From positions 1 to 64,000 of the forward strand of contig NZ_PDWS01000021.1 of the NCBI RefSeq assembly GCF_010093305.1: DNA of 64,000 bases. Reading direction: 5' to 3'. A program made the position numbers and the translations under genes. Under the pieces are notes generated by a model. The model was given only the letters and a program-made list of their open reading frames with translations, did not search any database and was not told where the DNA came from. Each line of letters starts with the position of its first letter. Within the stretch, counting starts at the first letter, position 1. Origin of the DNA: Pseudoxanthomonas sacheonensis. Its GTDB lineage: Bacteria; Pseudomonadota; Gammaproteobacteria; Xanthomonadales; Xanthomonadaceae. Shown in pieces: positions 16,993-25,783 of the stretch.

Positions 16993-17511
16993 TCAGATTT
17001 CGTTGCGGATGCGTTGCTTGAGGCGGCTGATCTTGGTGGCCACGTTGGTTTCGCTGATGCCCAGGATTTCGGCGATCTGGCGATAGCTCTGGTCTTCCAG
17101 ATACAGCAGCAGCAAGGCGCGGTTGAGCTTGTCCAGCTGTGCGATGAAGCGGTGCAGAGCGCGCACTTGTTGGTCGGTTTCGGGATCGGCTCCGTTGTCG
17201 TCGGCGATGTCGTGCAGCGCCTCGTCCAGCGGCACCGAGTGCTTGCCCCGATGAGCGGTGCCGCGCACGTAGGTGATGGCCACGTTCAGAGCGATCCGGT
17301 ACATCCAGGTCGAGAACGGCCTTTCGGCGTCGTAGCCGGGAAAGGCCCGCCACAGCTGGGCGGCGATCTCCTGGGCAAGATCGGCACGGTCGTCCGCGTG
17401 GAAGCCGTAGGTGTTGGCGACCTTGAACACGATCCCGCGGTGCCTTTCCAGTAGCTCGCCGAAGCGCTCCTGCGGTTGCGTATCCCTTGCCATGATTGCC
17501 GTCTGCCCCAT
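16993..17511 (-). CDS. ECF-type RNA polymerase sigma factor
   Basis: 172 aa. Region 2 is seen in DLAQEIAAQLWRAFPGYDAERPFSTWMYRIALNVAITYVR (core binding and -10 recognition), region 4 in LDKLNRALLLLYLEDQSYRQIAEILGISETNVATKISRLKQRI (helix-turn-helix for -35). ATG 17511 has AGGCAG upstream; ATG 17493 is an alternative. It heads an operon with a four-helix membrane protein, the likely regulator of its activity. Divergent from the desaturase, a plausible target. Confidence 0.9.
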   Translation of the reverse strand: MGQTAIMARDTQPQERFGELLERHRGIVFKVANTYGFHADDRADLAQEIAAQLWRAFPGYDAERPFSTWMYRIALNVAITYVRGTAHRGKHSVPLDEALHDIADDNGADPETDQQVRALHRFIAQLDKLNRALLLLYLEDQSYRQIAEILGISETNVATKISRLKQRIRNEI

Positions 17512-17611
17512 TCAGCTGCCTGCGCGATTGTGCTGGTCTGCACCATGATTCGCACCGGCGCGGAGAAAATCACGGCTCGGGGCGCCCGATGCGCGAGCAA
17601 AGTGGGCAGGG

Positions 17612-18724
17612 ATGAACAAAACAGGCCATACGCCAGCGGATGTCATTGCGCTGACTTGCCCTGTCCCTGACAATCCGGGTTCCCATGGGAGATATTTCTT
17701 GAGTTCCGACCCTCAGGCGTCCGCCACGGCCGCCCAGCTACGCAAGTTGTGCTCGCATTTCGCCAAGCCCCGTCTGAGCCGCGCCATCTGGCAATTGCTC
17801 AATACGCTGCCGCCCTTGCTGGCGATCTGGGCGCTGATGGCCTGGAGTGTGGTCGATCAATGGGGCTACGGCTGGACGCTGCTGATGGCCGTTCCCGCCG
17901 CCGGCTTCTACGTGCGCTTGTTCATCATCCAGCATGACTGCGGCCACGGTTCCTTCTTCGCCAGCGAGCGCGCCAACCATATCGTCGGAGCTTGCCTGGG
18001 ACTGATCACCCTGTTTCCGTTCGGCTACTGGAAGAAGACCCACGCGATCCATCACGGCACTTCCGGCAATCTCGACCGGCGCGAGATGGGCGACATCGAA
18101 ACCCTGACCGTGGCCGAGTACGAATCGCGCTCGTGGTTCGGCCGTTTTTGCTACCGCTTCTACCGCAGCACGCCGGTGCTGCTGGGCATCGGCCCGCTGT
18201 ACCAGTTCGTCATCAAGCACCGCTTTCCGTTCGATCTTCCCTTCTCCTGGAAGAAGGAATGGGCCAGCGTGATGCTGAACAACCTGATGCTGCTGCTGGT
18301 CGGCGGCGCGCTGGGTTACGCCATCGGCTGGCATACCGTATTGCTGGTGCATCTGCCCATGGTGTTGCTGGCGGGCGCCATCGGCGTGTGGCTGTTCTAT
18401 GTGCAGCACACCTTCGAAGGCGCTTACTGGACCAACAAGGAAGAGTGGGACGCCGGCAAGGCCGCGGTCTCGGGCAGTTCGTACTTCGACCTGCCGGCCG
18501 TGCTGCACTGGTTCACCGGCAACATCGGCTACCACCACATCCACCACCTGGCCAGCCGCATCCCCAACTACCGGCTGCGCGAGGCTTTCGAATCCAGCGA
18601 ACTGCTGCAGTCGGCCCCGCGCCTGACTTTGTGGTCCAGCCTGAAGTCCGCCCGCCTCAAGCTGTGGGACGAACAGTCCCGGCGCATGGTCGGCTTCGGC
18701 TATCGGGCCAAGGCGCTCGCTTAA
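17612..18724 (+). CDS. membrane fatty-acid desaturase
   Basis: 370 aa, di-iron acyl-lipid desaturase of the DesA/OLE1-like type. Three histidine boxes are intact: HDCGH (108-112), HAIHH (144-148) and HHIHH (308-312), separated by hydrophobic segments. It introduces double bonds in fatty acyl chains at the membrane. ATG 17612 gives the longest frame but poor ribosome binding; TTG 17699 lies 7 nt after GGGAGA and would start at LSSDPQ, so the real protein may be 341 aa. Divergent from the sigma operon. Confidence 0.88.
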   Translation: MNKTGHTPADVIALTCPVPDNPGSHGRYFLSSDPQASATAAQLRKLCSHFAKPRLSRAIWQLLNTLPPLLAIWALMAWSVVDQWGYGWTLLMAVPAAGFYVRLFIIQHDCGHGSFFASERANHIVGACLGLITLFPFGYWKKTHAIHHGTSGNLDRREMGDIETLTVAEYESRSWFGRFCYRFYRSTPVLLGIGPLYQFVIKHRFPFDLPFSWKKEWASVMLNNLMLLLVGGALGYAIGWHTVLLVHLPMVLLAGAIGVWLFYVQHTFEGAYWTNKEEWDAGKAAVSGSSYFDLPAVLHWFTGNIGYHHIHHLASRIPNYRLREAFESSELLQSAPRLTLWSSLKSARLKLWDEQSRRMVGFGYRAKALA

Positions 18725-18728
18725 GTCT

Positions 18729-18804
18729 TTGTAGAGCCGAGCTTGCTCGGCTGCTCTTCCCCGTAAACTGCGCCAAAAGCAGCCGAGCAAGCTCGGCTCT
18801 ACAA
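18729..18804. repeat. inverted repeat type TTGTAGAGCCGAGCTTGCTCGGCTGCT
   Basis: Perfect 27-bp arms (18729-18755, 18778-18804) just after the desaturase. A second full copy lies at 30799-30872 and a shortened form at 34139-34170. Each arm is internally palindromic (CCGAGC/GCTCGG). Confidence 0.88.
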
Positions 18805-18923
18805 GGCGGATTTCCCCCGTTTCCGGGTGTGGCCAGGCCGGTTTAGGGCGACAGCTCTTGTCCCAGGGCGCACAATATCGCCTTGCGTAGGCCCTGTTCC
18901 GGGGCGCGCCGGAGTTTTCTGTC

Positions 18924-20930
18924 ATGTCCAACGAGTCGCCCAACGAGTCCACCCCCCCCCTTCTTTTCGCCGATCTTGGTCTTTCCGAGCCCGTCATGGC
19001 TTCGGTCACCGAGGTGGGCTACGAGTCCCCTTCGCCCATTCAGGCGGCCACCATCCCGGCGCTGCTGCAAGGCAAGGACGTGCTGGGCCAGGCCCAGACC
19101 GGCACCGGCAAGACCGCTGCCTTCGCGCTGCCGATCCTGTCGCGCCTCAAGCTGGACCAGAAGAAGCCGCAGGCCCTGGTGTTGGCGCCGACCCGCGAAC
19201 TGGCCATCCAGGTGGCCGAGGCCTTCCAGCGCTACGCCCGCAAGATTCCCGGTTTCGTGGTGCTGCCGATCTACGGCGGGCAAGGCTATGCGCCGCAGCT
19301 GACCGCATTGAAGCGCGGCGTGCATGTGGTGGTGGGAACGCCGGGCCGGGTCATCGACCATCTGGACCGCGGCACGCTGGACCTGTCCGAGCTGACCACG
19401 CTGGTGTTGGACGAAGCCGATGAAATGCTGCGCATGGGCTTCATCGACGACGTAGAAGCGGTACTGAAGAAGACCCCGCCCACGCGCCAGGTCGCGCTGT
19501 TCTCGGCGACCATGCCGCAGGTCATCCGTCGTATCGCCCAGACCTACCTGCACGCGCCGCAGGAAGTCACCATCACTTCCAAGACCACCACCGCGACCAA
19601 TATCCGGCAGCGCTACTGGTTCGTCAGCGGCATGCACAAGCTGGATGCGTTGACCCGGATCCTGGAAGCCGAGCCCTACGAAGCCATGATCGTATTCGCC
19701 CGCACCAAGGCCGGCACCGAGGAACTGGCGCAGAAGCTGCAGGCGCGAGGACTGGCCGCCGCCGCGATCAACGGCGACATCCAGCAGCAGCAGCGCGAGC
19801 GCACCATCCAGCAGCTCAAGGACGGCAAGCTGGACATCCTGGTGGCCACCGACGTGGCCGCGCGCGGCCTGGACGTGGAGCGCATCAGCCATGTGCTGAA
19901 CTACGACATTCCCTACGACACCGAAAGCTATGTGCACCGCATCGGCCGCACCGGCCGCGCTGGGCGCAGCGGCGATGCGATCCTGTTCGTCACCCCGCGC
20001 GAGAAGGGCATGCTGCGTTCGATCGAACGCGCCACCCGCCAGCCTATCGACGAGATGAAGCTGCCCAGCGTGGAAGCGGTGAACGACCGCCGCGTGGAGC
20101 GCTTCCTGGGCCGCATCACCGACACGTTGGCGACCGGCGAACCGGGCGAATACCGTTCGCTGGTGGAGCGCTACGAACAGGAAAACAACGTGCCCATGGT
20201 GGACATCGCCGCCGCGCTGGCGCGCCTGCTGCAGGGCGAGACGCCGCTGCTGCTGCGCCCGGACCGCACGCCCGCGCCGGCGGCGCAAGCCTACGAGCGC
20301 CATGAACGCAGCGAACGTCCCGCGCGTCCGCAACGCAGCGAACGTCCTGCGCATGGCGAACGCCCGGCTTACGGAGAGCGGCCTGCGCGCGAGGAGCGTT
20401 CCACTCCCCGCCGCGAGGAGTCCGCTCCATTCGAGCGTCCTGCACCGCGCAGCTTCGACAAGCCGGCGCGCGAGACTTCGCGCATCGAACGTCCCAGCTT
20501 CGACAAGCCGGTCGCCGAACGCCCGCGCATCGACAAGGGCGCGCCGCGCGAGAAGCCCGATGTGGGCATGGAATCGTTCCGCATCGAAGTAGGCCACGCG
20601 CATGGCGTGAAGCCGGCCAACATCGTCGGTGCCATCGCCAACGAGGCCGGCCTGGACAGCAAGTACATCGGCCGCATCGATATCCAGGACGACTACACCG
20701 TGCTGGATCTGCCCGAAGGCATGCCCAAGGAACTGCTGATGCACCTGAAGAAGGTATGGGTGTCCGGCCAGCAGCTCCGTATCCACAAGGTGGGCGAGGG
20801 CGATACCGGCGGCGATGCCGCGCCGCGCAAGTTCAAGCCCGCGGCGGCGCGCACCGGCAAGCCTTCCGGCTTCAAACCGGGCCCGCCGGGCAAGCTGCAT
20901 CGCAAAGGGCCGCCCAAGCCGCGCGCCTGA
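18924..20930 (+). CDS. deaD: DEAD-box ATP-dependent RNA helicase (DeaD/CsdA type)
   Basis: 668 aa. All helicase motifs are present: AQTGTGKT (57-64), PTRELA (89-94), GTPGR, DEAD (163-166), SAT (194-196), ARGLD and HRIGRTGR. A disordered Arg/Glu/Pro-rich segment (about 450-550, with repeated ERPA/ERSERP units) joins a DbpA-type RNA-binding domain (about 550-625). It unwinds structured RNA for ribosome assembly and mRNA turnover, often at low temperature. Codons 10-13 run through nine C residues (18952-18960), a slippage-prone tract. Confidence 0.93.
   Translation: MSNESPNESTPPLLFADLGLSEPVMASVTEVGYESPSPIQAATIPALLQGKDVLGQAQTGTGKTAAFALPILSRLKLDQKKPQALVLAPTRELAIQVAEAFQRYARKIPGFVVLPIYGGQGYAPQLTALKRGVHVVVGTPGRVIDHLDRGTLDLSELTTLVLDEADEMLRMGFIDDVEAVLKKTPPTRQVALFSATMPQVIRRIAQTYLHAPQEVTITSKTTTATNIRQRYWFVSGMHKLDALTRILEAEPYEAMIVFARTKAGTEELAQKLQARGLAAAAINGDIQQQQRERTIQQLKDGKLDILVATDVAARGLDVERISHVLNYDIPYDTESYVHRIGRTGRAGRSGDAILFVTPREKGMLRSIERATRQPIDEMKLPSVEAVNDRRVERFLGRITDTLATGEPGEYRSLVERYEQENNVPMVDIAAALARLLQGETPLLLRPDRTPAPAAQAYERHERSERPARPQRSERPAHGERPAYGERPAREERSTPRREESAPFERPAPRSFDKPARETSRIERPSFDKPVAERPRIDKGAPREKPDVGMESFRIEVGHAHGVKPANIVGAIANEAGLDSKYIGRIDIQDDYTVLDLPEGMPKELLMHLKKVWVSGQQLRIHKVGEGDTGGDAAPRKFKPAAARTGKPSGFKPGPPGKLHRKGPPKPRA
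18952..18960 (+). repeat. poly-C tract (C9) inside deaD
   Basis: Nine consecutive C in the codons for Thr-Pro-Pro-Leu, near the 5' end of the helicase. Gain or loss of one base would shift the frame after about 12 codons. Homopolymers of this length are uncommon in coding DNA even at high GC. Confidence 0.8.
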
Positions 20931-20968
20931 TCGGCTTGCGGTCGAGGGGGCCTCCCGAACAATTCGAA

Positions 20969-21021
20969 TGTCATCCCGAGCATAGAGGGATCTGCTGTTT
21001 TGCAGCACGCTCAGGATGACA
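20969..21021. repeat. truncated TGTCATCCCGAG-type repeat
   Basis: TGTCATCCCGAGCATAGAGGGATCTGCTG on the left, and only part of the matching arm (CAGCACGCTCAGGATGACA) on the right. Related to the elements at 24815-24883 and 52701-52783. Confidence 0.65.
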
Positions 21022-21101
21022 GGACGAAGGTTGCTCGGACCTCCCCGGGGTTTTGGCCGAAGCACGATTTTTACCGTTCGTCGGATCAAGCCGATCAAGG
21101 C

Positions 21102-21142
21102 TTGACCGTTTGCTTTCTTTATTTAAGATATTAGTTAAATAA
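21102..21142 (+). promoter_or_regulatory. promoter and overlapping AT-rich operator for the SdpR operon
   Basis: TTGACC (21102-21107) and TAAGAT (21124-21129) are 16 nt apart, fitting a sigma-70 promoter. A perfect 8-bp inverted repeat, TTATTTAA / TTAAATAA (21119-21126 and 21135-21142), covers the -10, and ATAAG/CTTAT overlaps just downstream. That is the expected place and form for an ArsR-family repressor site. Confidence 0.55.
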
Positions 21143-21176
21143 GCATATTACTTATCTTGACTGAAGGAGTAGGGCC

Positions 21177-21593
21177 ATGACGTTGCAACTGAGCTATCTG
21201 CTGTACCTGGGCATTTCCATCGCCATGACGATCTGGGTAGCGCGCACGCTGTCCAAGAACGGAGAAGTCTTCCTGGTGATGTGCTTCGGGCAGAACGAAG
21301 TGCTGGCCAAATCGACCAACCATCTGCTGGTGGTGGGGTTCTATCTCATCAACATAGGTTTCATCGCCCTGCGCCTGGACGGCTGGGATGCGCAGAAAGC
21401 CGTGGTGTCGATGATTCCCTACGTCGGCAGCAAGGTGGGTTTGTCGGTGCTGGTGCTGGGTGCGATGCACTTCTTCAACATGATGATGATCGCGCGTTAT
21501 GGCCGCACGGTCGCCGCGTGGGCAGCCGACAACCGCGCTGCGCAGGCCGAGGCTCCGCTGGGCATTCCGCCGATTCCGCGTTCGTATCGTTGA
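21177..21593 (+). CDS. small membrane protein of SdpR operon
   Basis: 138 aa with three to four hydrophobic segments (about 3-22, 48-68, 86-106) and a short Ala-rich cytoplasmic tail ending PPIPRSYR. I do not recognise a named family. GAAGGAG precedes ATG 21177 at good spacing. It is the first gene of a three-gene unit with another membrane protein (8 nt gap) and an SdpR-type repressor, so an immunity or sensing role like SdpI is conceivable, but there is no sequence proof. Confidence 0.75.
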   Translation: MTLQLSYLLYLGISIAMTIWVARTLSKNGEVFLVMCFGQNEVLAKSTNHLLVVGFYLINIGFIALRLDGWDAQKAVVSMIPYVGSKVGLSVLVLGAMHFFNMMMIARYGRTVAAWAADNRAAQAEAPLGIPPIPRSYR

Positions 21594-21601
21594 GCGGGAA
21601 G

Positions 21602-22114
21602 ATGTGTACCTCGACACGGTTGGCTCCTGTGCCGGTCTCGACCGGCCAGGAGTACGCACTTTCCCCGGAATTCGGCATAAGGCCGCTCCTGGCGGCGACT
21701 GCGGCTGCGGTTCTCATGGTGCCGATCCTCTTGTCCGCCATCGCATTGGCAGTCAGCGGATTGGAACGGGCGATTAGCGATGCGGGAATACTCATCCCGG
21801 TCGCGACGGTTTCGTTGTTGCATGTCTTGGTGATCGGCTTGCCGGCATTCGCTTTGCTCAGGCGCACCGGTCGCGCCAGTCCATTCTCAATGACGCTTGC
21901 CGGTTTCGCGGGCGCGCTTGTACCGCTGGGCGGTTTGCTGCTCTATCTGGAGGCGGGTTGGCCCCAGTCGGACGAATGGCTTCGAACTGTCGGGTTCATG
22001 GCAATATGGGGCGCATTTGGCGTAATCAGCGCGCTGGCGTTCTGGTACGCATGGGTATATTCCTGCAAGGCGTTTGGACCGGTCCGGCATGATCGAAAAC
22101 TACAAGTGAAATGA
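21602..22114 (+). CDS. four-helix membrane protein of SdpR operon
   Basis: 170 aa with hydrophobic segments near 30-52, 63-87, 96-116 and 130-152. Unnamed; no toxin or transporter motif. It starts 8 nt after the preceding gene behind GGGAAG and its stop overlaps the repressor's ATG as ATGA (22111-22114), indicating translational coupling. Confidence 0.72.
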   Translation: MCTSTRLAPVPVSTGQEYALSPEFGIRPLLAATAAAVLMVPILLSAIALAVSGLERAISDAGILIPVATVSLLHVLVIGLPAFALLRRTGRASPFSMTLAGFAGALVPLGGLLLYLEAGWPQSDEWLRTVGFMAIWGAFGVISALAFWYAWVYSCKAFGPVRHDRKLQVK

Positions 22115-22425
22115 GCACCGACAAGATCTTCGAAGCCCTGGCGTCCATGCCGAGGCGCCAGATACTGGCCTATCTCTCCGAGCAGGAATTGCCCGCGGGC
22201 GACATCGCCGCGCGCTTCGACATGAGTGCGCCCGCCATCTCGCGTCATCTGGCGGTGCTGGAGAACGCGGGCCTGATCGCCGGAGAGCGACGTGGCCAGT
22301 TCGTGATCTACAAGCTGATTCCCGACAGCCTGGTCAACACGCTCACCCAGTTCGCCTTCGAGATCTGCCCGGTGGCCGGCCCGATCAAGCGCGAAAGCAA
22401 GAAAGCGAAGAAAGCGGCGTCCTGA
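22111..22425 (+). CDS. SdpR-type ArsR family repressor
   Basis: 104 aa, winged helix-turn-helix. Order: KIFEALASMPRRQILAYLSE, then the recognition helix in AGDIAARFDMSAPAISRHLAVLENAGLI, then the wing (GERRGQFVIYKL), ending in a basic tail. No metal-binding Cys pair (CVC) is present, so it is not a metal sensor; it matches the SdpR autorepressor subgroup. Likely represses its own operon at the AT-rich operator at 21119-21142. Confidence 0.88.
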   Translation: MSTDKIFEALASMPRRQILAYLSEQELPAGDIAARFDMSAPAISRHLAVLENAGLIAGERRGQFVIYKLIPDSLVNTLTQFAFEICPVAGPIKRESKKAKKAAS

Positions 22426-22473
22426 CCGCCCTTCGCCCGCCGCGCTCCGGGATTTATCCCGGATAATGCCGCC

Positions 22474-23196
22474 ATGACCACCACCCGCCTCAACAAACAC
22501 ATCGCCGAGACCGGCTTCTGCTCGCGCCGCGAAGCGGATCGCTTGATCGCGGACCGCCGCGTCACCGTCAACGGCATGCCCGCGGGCATGGGCGCGGTGG
22601 TGGGTGAGGGCGACGAGGTCAAGGTGGACGGACAGGAACTGCGCGCGCGCCAGAAAAAGGCCGGCGGCCGCAAGCATGTGTACATCATGTTGAACAAGCC
22701 GGTGGGCGTCACGTGCACCACCGAGCAGGCGGTGGAAGGCAACATCATCGATTTCATCGACCACCAGGAACGCATCTTTCCGATCGGCCGCCTGGACAAG
22801 GACTCCGAAGGCCTGATCCTGCTGACCAGCAACGGCGACATCGTCAACGAGATCCTGCGCGCCGAGAACAGGCACGAGAAGGAATACCACGTGGCGGTGA
22901 ACAAGCCGGTCACCGACGAATTCCTGCGCGGCATGGCCCGCGGCGTGCGCGTGCACAACCAGACCACGCTGCCGTGCAAGACCGCCAAGCTGGCCAAGTT
23001 CGGTTTCCGCATCGTGCTGACCCAGGGCCTGAACCGGCAGATCCGCCTGATGTCGGCGGCGTTCGACTACCGGGTCAAGCAATTGCGCCGGGTGCGCATC
23101 GACAACCTCAAACTGGGCGCGTTGAAGCCCGGCCAGTGGCGCAATCTCACCGAGATGGAATTGCGGGGACTGCTGCCTCAGCGCACCGAGTGGTGA
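22474..23196 (+). CDS. rluF: 23S rRNA pseudouridine(2604) synthase
   Basis: 240 aa, RsuA/RluB/E/F family. N-terminal S4 RNA-binding domain (about 3-60: RLNKHIAETGFCSRREADRLI) and the catalytic domain with GRLDKDSEGL, Asp108 being the nucleophile. The stretch TSNGDIVNEILRAENRHEKEYHVAV and the GLNRQIRLMSAAFDYRVKQLRRVRI end favour RluF over its relatives. Modifies U2604 (and U2605) of 23S rRNA. Convergent with a DMT transporter only 7 nt away. Confidence 0.92.
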   Translation: MTTTRLNKHIAETGFCSRREADRLIADRRVTVNGMPAGMGAVVGEGDEVKVDGQELRARQKKAGGRKHVYIMLNKPVGVTCTTEQAVEGNIIDFIDHQERIFPIGRLDKDSEGLILLTSNGDIVNEILRAENRHEKEYHVAVNKPVTDEFLRGMARGVRVHNQTTLPCKTAKLAKFGFRIVLTQGLNRQIRLMSAAFDYRVKQLRRVRIDNLKLGALKPGQWRNLTEMELRGLLPQRTEW

Positions 23197-23203
23197 GCGG
23201 CGT

Positions 23204-24151
23204 TCATTCGACGATGCCTTTGGCCTCGGAGATGCCGATCACCTCGGGATGCCGGACGCGCTTGTTGCGGTCCAGCAGCGGATGCAGGAACACGGCCGCC
23301 AGGATGATCGCCACGCCCAGATAGAACAGCGGCGTGAGTTCGCGCTGTTCGCCCAGCAGCACGATGGCCAGGAGGATGGCGTAGACCGGCTCCAGGTTGG
23401 TGACCAGCTGCACGGCGTACGCGCTCAGATGGCGCAGAGCGACCAGCGACAGGGCGAAGGGCAGCAGCGTGCAGACCAGCGACAGCGTCAGCAGCAACAG
23501 GCTGTCGTGCAGGCTGGGAATCACCAGCAGGTCGCCGGCGAAGGCGGGAAACAGCATGGGCATCAGCGGCGCCAGCAAGGTCAGCAGCAGCGTGCCCGCG
23601 CCCAGCTCCACGCCGGTGACGGTCAAAGGATCGCCTCCGTCGACCATGTGCTTGTTGAGCGAACCGAAGACCGCGACCAGCAATGCGGACAACGCTCCCA
23701 CGGCGATGCCCATGCGCATGCCATCGGGTACGCCGCCGACCACCAGCGCCACGCCGGGCAACACGGCCAGGCCGAAGGCGAGTTCCCGCACGGAAAACGG
23801 CCTGCGTGTCAGCCAGGGCTCGATCACCGAGGTGAAGGCGGGCGCCAGGGCGATGCAGGTCGCTGCCACCGAAGCATTGGCCAGCTTCACGGCGCCGTAG
23901 AAGGTCAGCCAGTGCAGCGCCACCAACGCGCCGATGCCGGAATACGCCAGCAGAGTGCGCAGCGGCATGGCCCGGAGTCCGCGCCATACCGTCGGCAACA
24001 CGGCCAGCGCGACCACCACCACCAGCATCCGCCACCACACCAGCGGCAACGCGGGCAGGGTGATCAGCTTTCCCAGGATGGCGGTGAAGCCCCATAGCAG
24101 CACGCAGAAGTGGATTTGCAGCTGGGCTTTGGCGACAGGCGATAGAGGCAT
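23204..24151 (-). CDS. EamA/DMT family transporter
   Basis: 315 aa with ten hydrophobic segments in two EamA repeats (LLWGFTAILGKLI, and later ALRHLSAYAVQLVTNLEPVYAILLAIVLLGE). Probable metabolite exporter in the inner membrane; substrate unknown. ATG 24151 begins just before the first membrane helix. Divergent from the TfoX-like gene. Confidence 0.88.
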   Translation of the reverse strand: MPLSPVAKAQLQIHFCVLLWGFTAILGKLITLPALPLVWWRMLVVVVALAVLPTVWRGLRAMPLRTLLAYSGIGALVALHWLTFYGAVKLANASVAATCIALAPAFTSVIEPWLTRRPFSVRELAFGLAVLPGVALVVGGVPDGMRMGIAVGALSALLVAVFGSLNKHMVDGGDPLTVTGVELGAGTLLLTLLAPLMPMLFPAFAGDLLVIPSLHDSLLLLTLSLVCTLLPFALSLVALRHLSAYAVQLVTNLEPVYAILLAIVLLGEQRELTPLFYLGVAIILAAVFLHPLLDRNKRVRHPEVIGISEAKGIVE

Positions 24152-24208
24152 GCGACTATTGTCGCCGATGCCGGCGTGCGCTGGCGATACGATTTCACGG
24201 ATGCGGCC

Positions 24209-24601
24209 ATGAGCGAGTCCTTCACCAGCTACCTGCGGGACCTGTTTTCCGAATTGGGACCTGTAGTGCTGCGCAAGATGTTCGGCGGACAGGGTCTGTA
24301 CCACGATGGGCTGATCATCGGGCTGGTGATCGGCGAGGAGCTTTTTCTCAAGACCGATGCAGCCACCGTGGGCGCCTTCGAGCAAGCGGGCGGGCATCCT
24401 TTCGTGTATCGGGGCAAGGGCAAGCCGGTGACGATGAGCTACTGGCTGCCGCCCGCCGAGGCGATGGAGTCTGCGCAGGCGATGCGCCCCTGGGCGAAGC
24501 TGGCTTATGAGGCGGCGGTGCGGAAGAATTCCGAAAAGAATCCTGTGAAGAAGGCCAAGAAGAAAGTTGAGAAGGGGACTGAAAAGAAGCCAAGTAAATA
24601 G
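24209..24601 (+). CDS. TfoX/Sxy N-terminal domain protein
   Basis: 130 aa. The TfoX-N signature is seen in LRDLFSELGPVVLRKMFGGQGLYHDGLIIGLVIGEELFLKTD and the PFVYRGKGKPVTMSYWLPPAE region. The tail is a Lys-rich stretch (KKAKKKVEKG). Only the N-terminal domain of Sxy is present, so a role in competence is uncertain. Confidence 0.85.
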   Translation: MSESFTSYLRDLFSELGPVVLRKMFGGQGLYHDGLIIGLVIGEELFLKTDAATVGAFEQAGGHPFVYRGKGKPVTMSYWLPPAEAMESAQAMRPWAKLAYEAAVRKNSEKNPVKKAKKKVEKGTEKKPSK

Positions 24602-24680
24602 CTAACTCGTTTTTTCTTTTTTGTCGGGTCCCGGAAGAAGTTCAACCAGGCCCACGAAAACTCCAAGAAATACCAGACTC

Positions 24681-24783
24681 CGTTCGTGGTGAGCCTGTCG
24701 AACCACGATTTTCGCAATAAAGCGACGTATCGCAAGCGCAGGCTTGTGGCAAAGGGCGTGGTTCGACAGGCTCACCACGAACG
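24681..24783. repeat. inverted repeat type CGTTCGTGGTGAGCCTGTCGAA
   Basis: Perfect 27-bp arms (24681-24707, 24757-24783) around 49 nt. The sequence TGGTGAGCCTGTCGAACCA is a well-known dispersed repeat in proteobacterial genomes. Confidence 0.85.
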
Positions 24784-24814
24784 GATTAAGGAAAATCCGA
24801 ACGAGGCGAATGCC

Positions 24815-24883
24815 GTCCCGAACGTAGCGAGGGATCTGCTGTTCTGCAGGGGGAAACAGATCCCTCGCTACGCTCGAGATGAC
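24815..24883. repeat. inverted repeat type GTCATCCCGAACG..GAGGGATCTG
   Basis: Left arm 24815-24838, right arm 24857-24883, slightly diverged. Same type as 52701-52783 and a truncated copy at 20969-21021. Confidence 0.78.
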
Positions 24884-24907
24884 AGGGCAGGATTTGTCCG
24901 GAGGTTC

Positions 24908-25783
24908 TTAATTTCCGTTGCCGCCAATGGCGATTGCGCCCAGGCGTTCGAGCAAAGCCATCGCGGCGGCGGGATTCCGCTCCTTGGCGCTGCTGATGAA
25001 ATAGAGGAAGACCTCGCGCGGGCGCTTCGCCGCGACGGCGGTTTCCATATGCGGAAGATCCGTCGGGTCGTCGCCTTGCGACCAGCGCATGGCGCGTTCG
25101 GCCCATTGGTCGAGCGCGGCGCCCGGATAGCCGGTCACGATTCCGGCTTGCGAACGCATCAGCCGGGCATAGACGAAATCGGCGGTAAGATCGGCGAAGG
25201 AAGGGTGCTCTTCCGAGTCGGTGAATACCGTCGCCAGGCCGTGTCCGCGCGCCAGCGCCAGATAATCCTTGTCCACGAACGCCGGATCGCGCACATCCAG
25301 CACATGCCGAAGTTTGCGCCCGGAATATTCGGCAGGCAGCAATCCGACGAAGGCCTTGAACTCTTCGGCATCGATGCGTTTGCCCTTGTCGAACTGCCAG
25401 ACCAGCGGCCCCAGCTTGTCGCCGAGTTCGACGATCCCGCCTATGAAATCCTCGATCTGATGGCCGGTCTTGGACAGCGCCTTCGATTCCATGATCCGCT
25501 GCGGCGCTTTGGCGGAGAAAACGAAACCCTCCGGCGTTTCATCGCGCCATTTGGCGTAGGTGACAGGCTTTTGGACGCCGTAATAGGTGCCGTTGACCTC
25601 GATGGAATTCAGCTGCCTGCTGGCGTATTCCAGCTCGCGCCGCTGCACCAGTCCCGCCGGATAGAACATGCCGCCGCGCCACGGCGCGTAAGTCCAGCCG
25701 CCGATGCCGACGCGGATGCGCGACGGCATCGGCGGCGGGGAAGAAAAAAGATCGGCCGTGGGTTTGTCTTTGCTTGGGCTCAT
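24908..25783 (-). CDS. DUF72 domain protein
   Basis: 291 aa, TIM-barrel-like DUF72 family (YecE-type) of unknown function. Marks: IRVGIGGWTYAPWRGGMFYPAG, NSIEVNGTYYGVQKPVTYAKWRDETPEGFVFSAKA, and VLDVRDPAFVDKDY. ATG 25783 overlaps the stop of the upstream VOC gene as ATGA, so the two are coupled. Confidence 0.9.
   Translation of the reverse strand: MSPSKDKPTADLFSSPPPMPSRIRVGIGGWTYAPWRGGMFYPAGLVQRRELEYASRQLNSIEVNGTYYGVQKPVTYAKWRDETPEGFVFSAKAPQRIMESKALSKTGHQIEDFIGGIVELGDKLGPLVWQFDKGKRIDAEEFKAFVGLLPAEYSGRKLRHVLDVRDPAFVDKDYLALARGHGLATVFTDSEEHPSFADLTADFVYARLMRSQAGIVTGYPGAALDQWAERAMRWSQGDDPTDLPHMETAVAAKRPREVFLYFISSAKERNPAAAMALLERLGAIAIGGNGN

Larger units (their letters stand above)
24602..24907. 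other. intergenic region with two repeats
   Basis: 306 nt with no supported gene, almost filled by inverted repeats at 24681-24783 and 24815-24883. Confidence 0.7.

Noticed and set aside
18843..21098. 751-codon reverse ORF opposite deaD
   Set aside because: Shadow frame of the helicase gene with low-complexity His/Arg/Gln; deaD itself has all family motifs.
24681..24883. IS element or CRISPR array from repeats in the 24.7-kb gap
   Set aside because: Pairs are inverted, not direct evenly spaced repeats, and no transposase or spacers are present.
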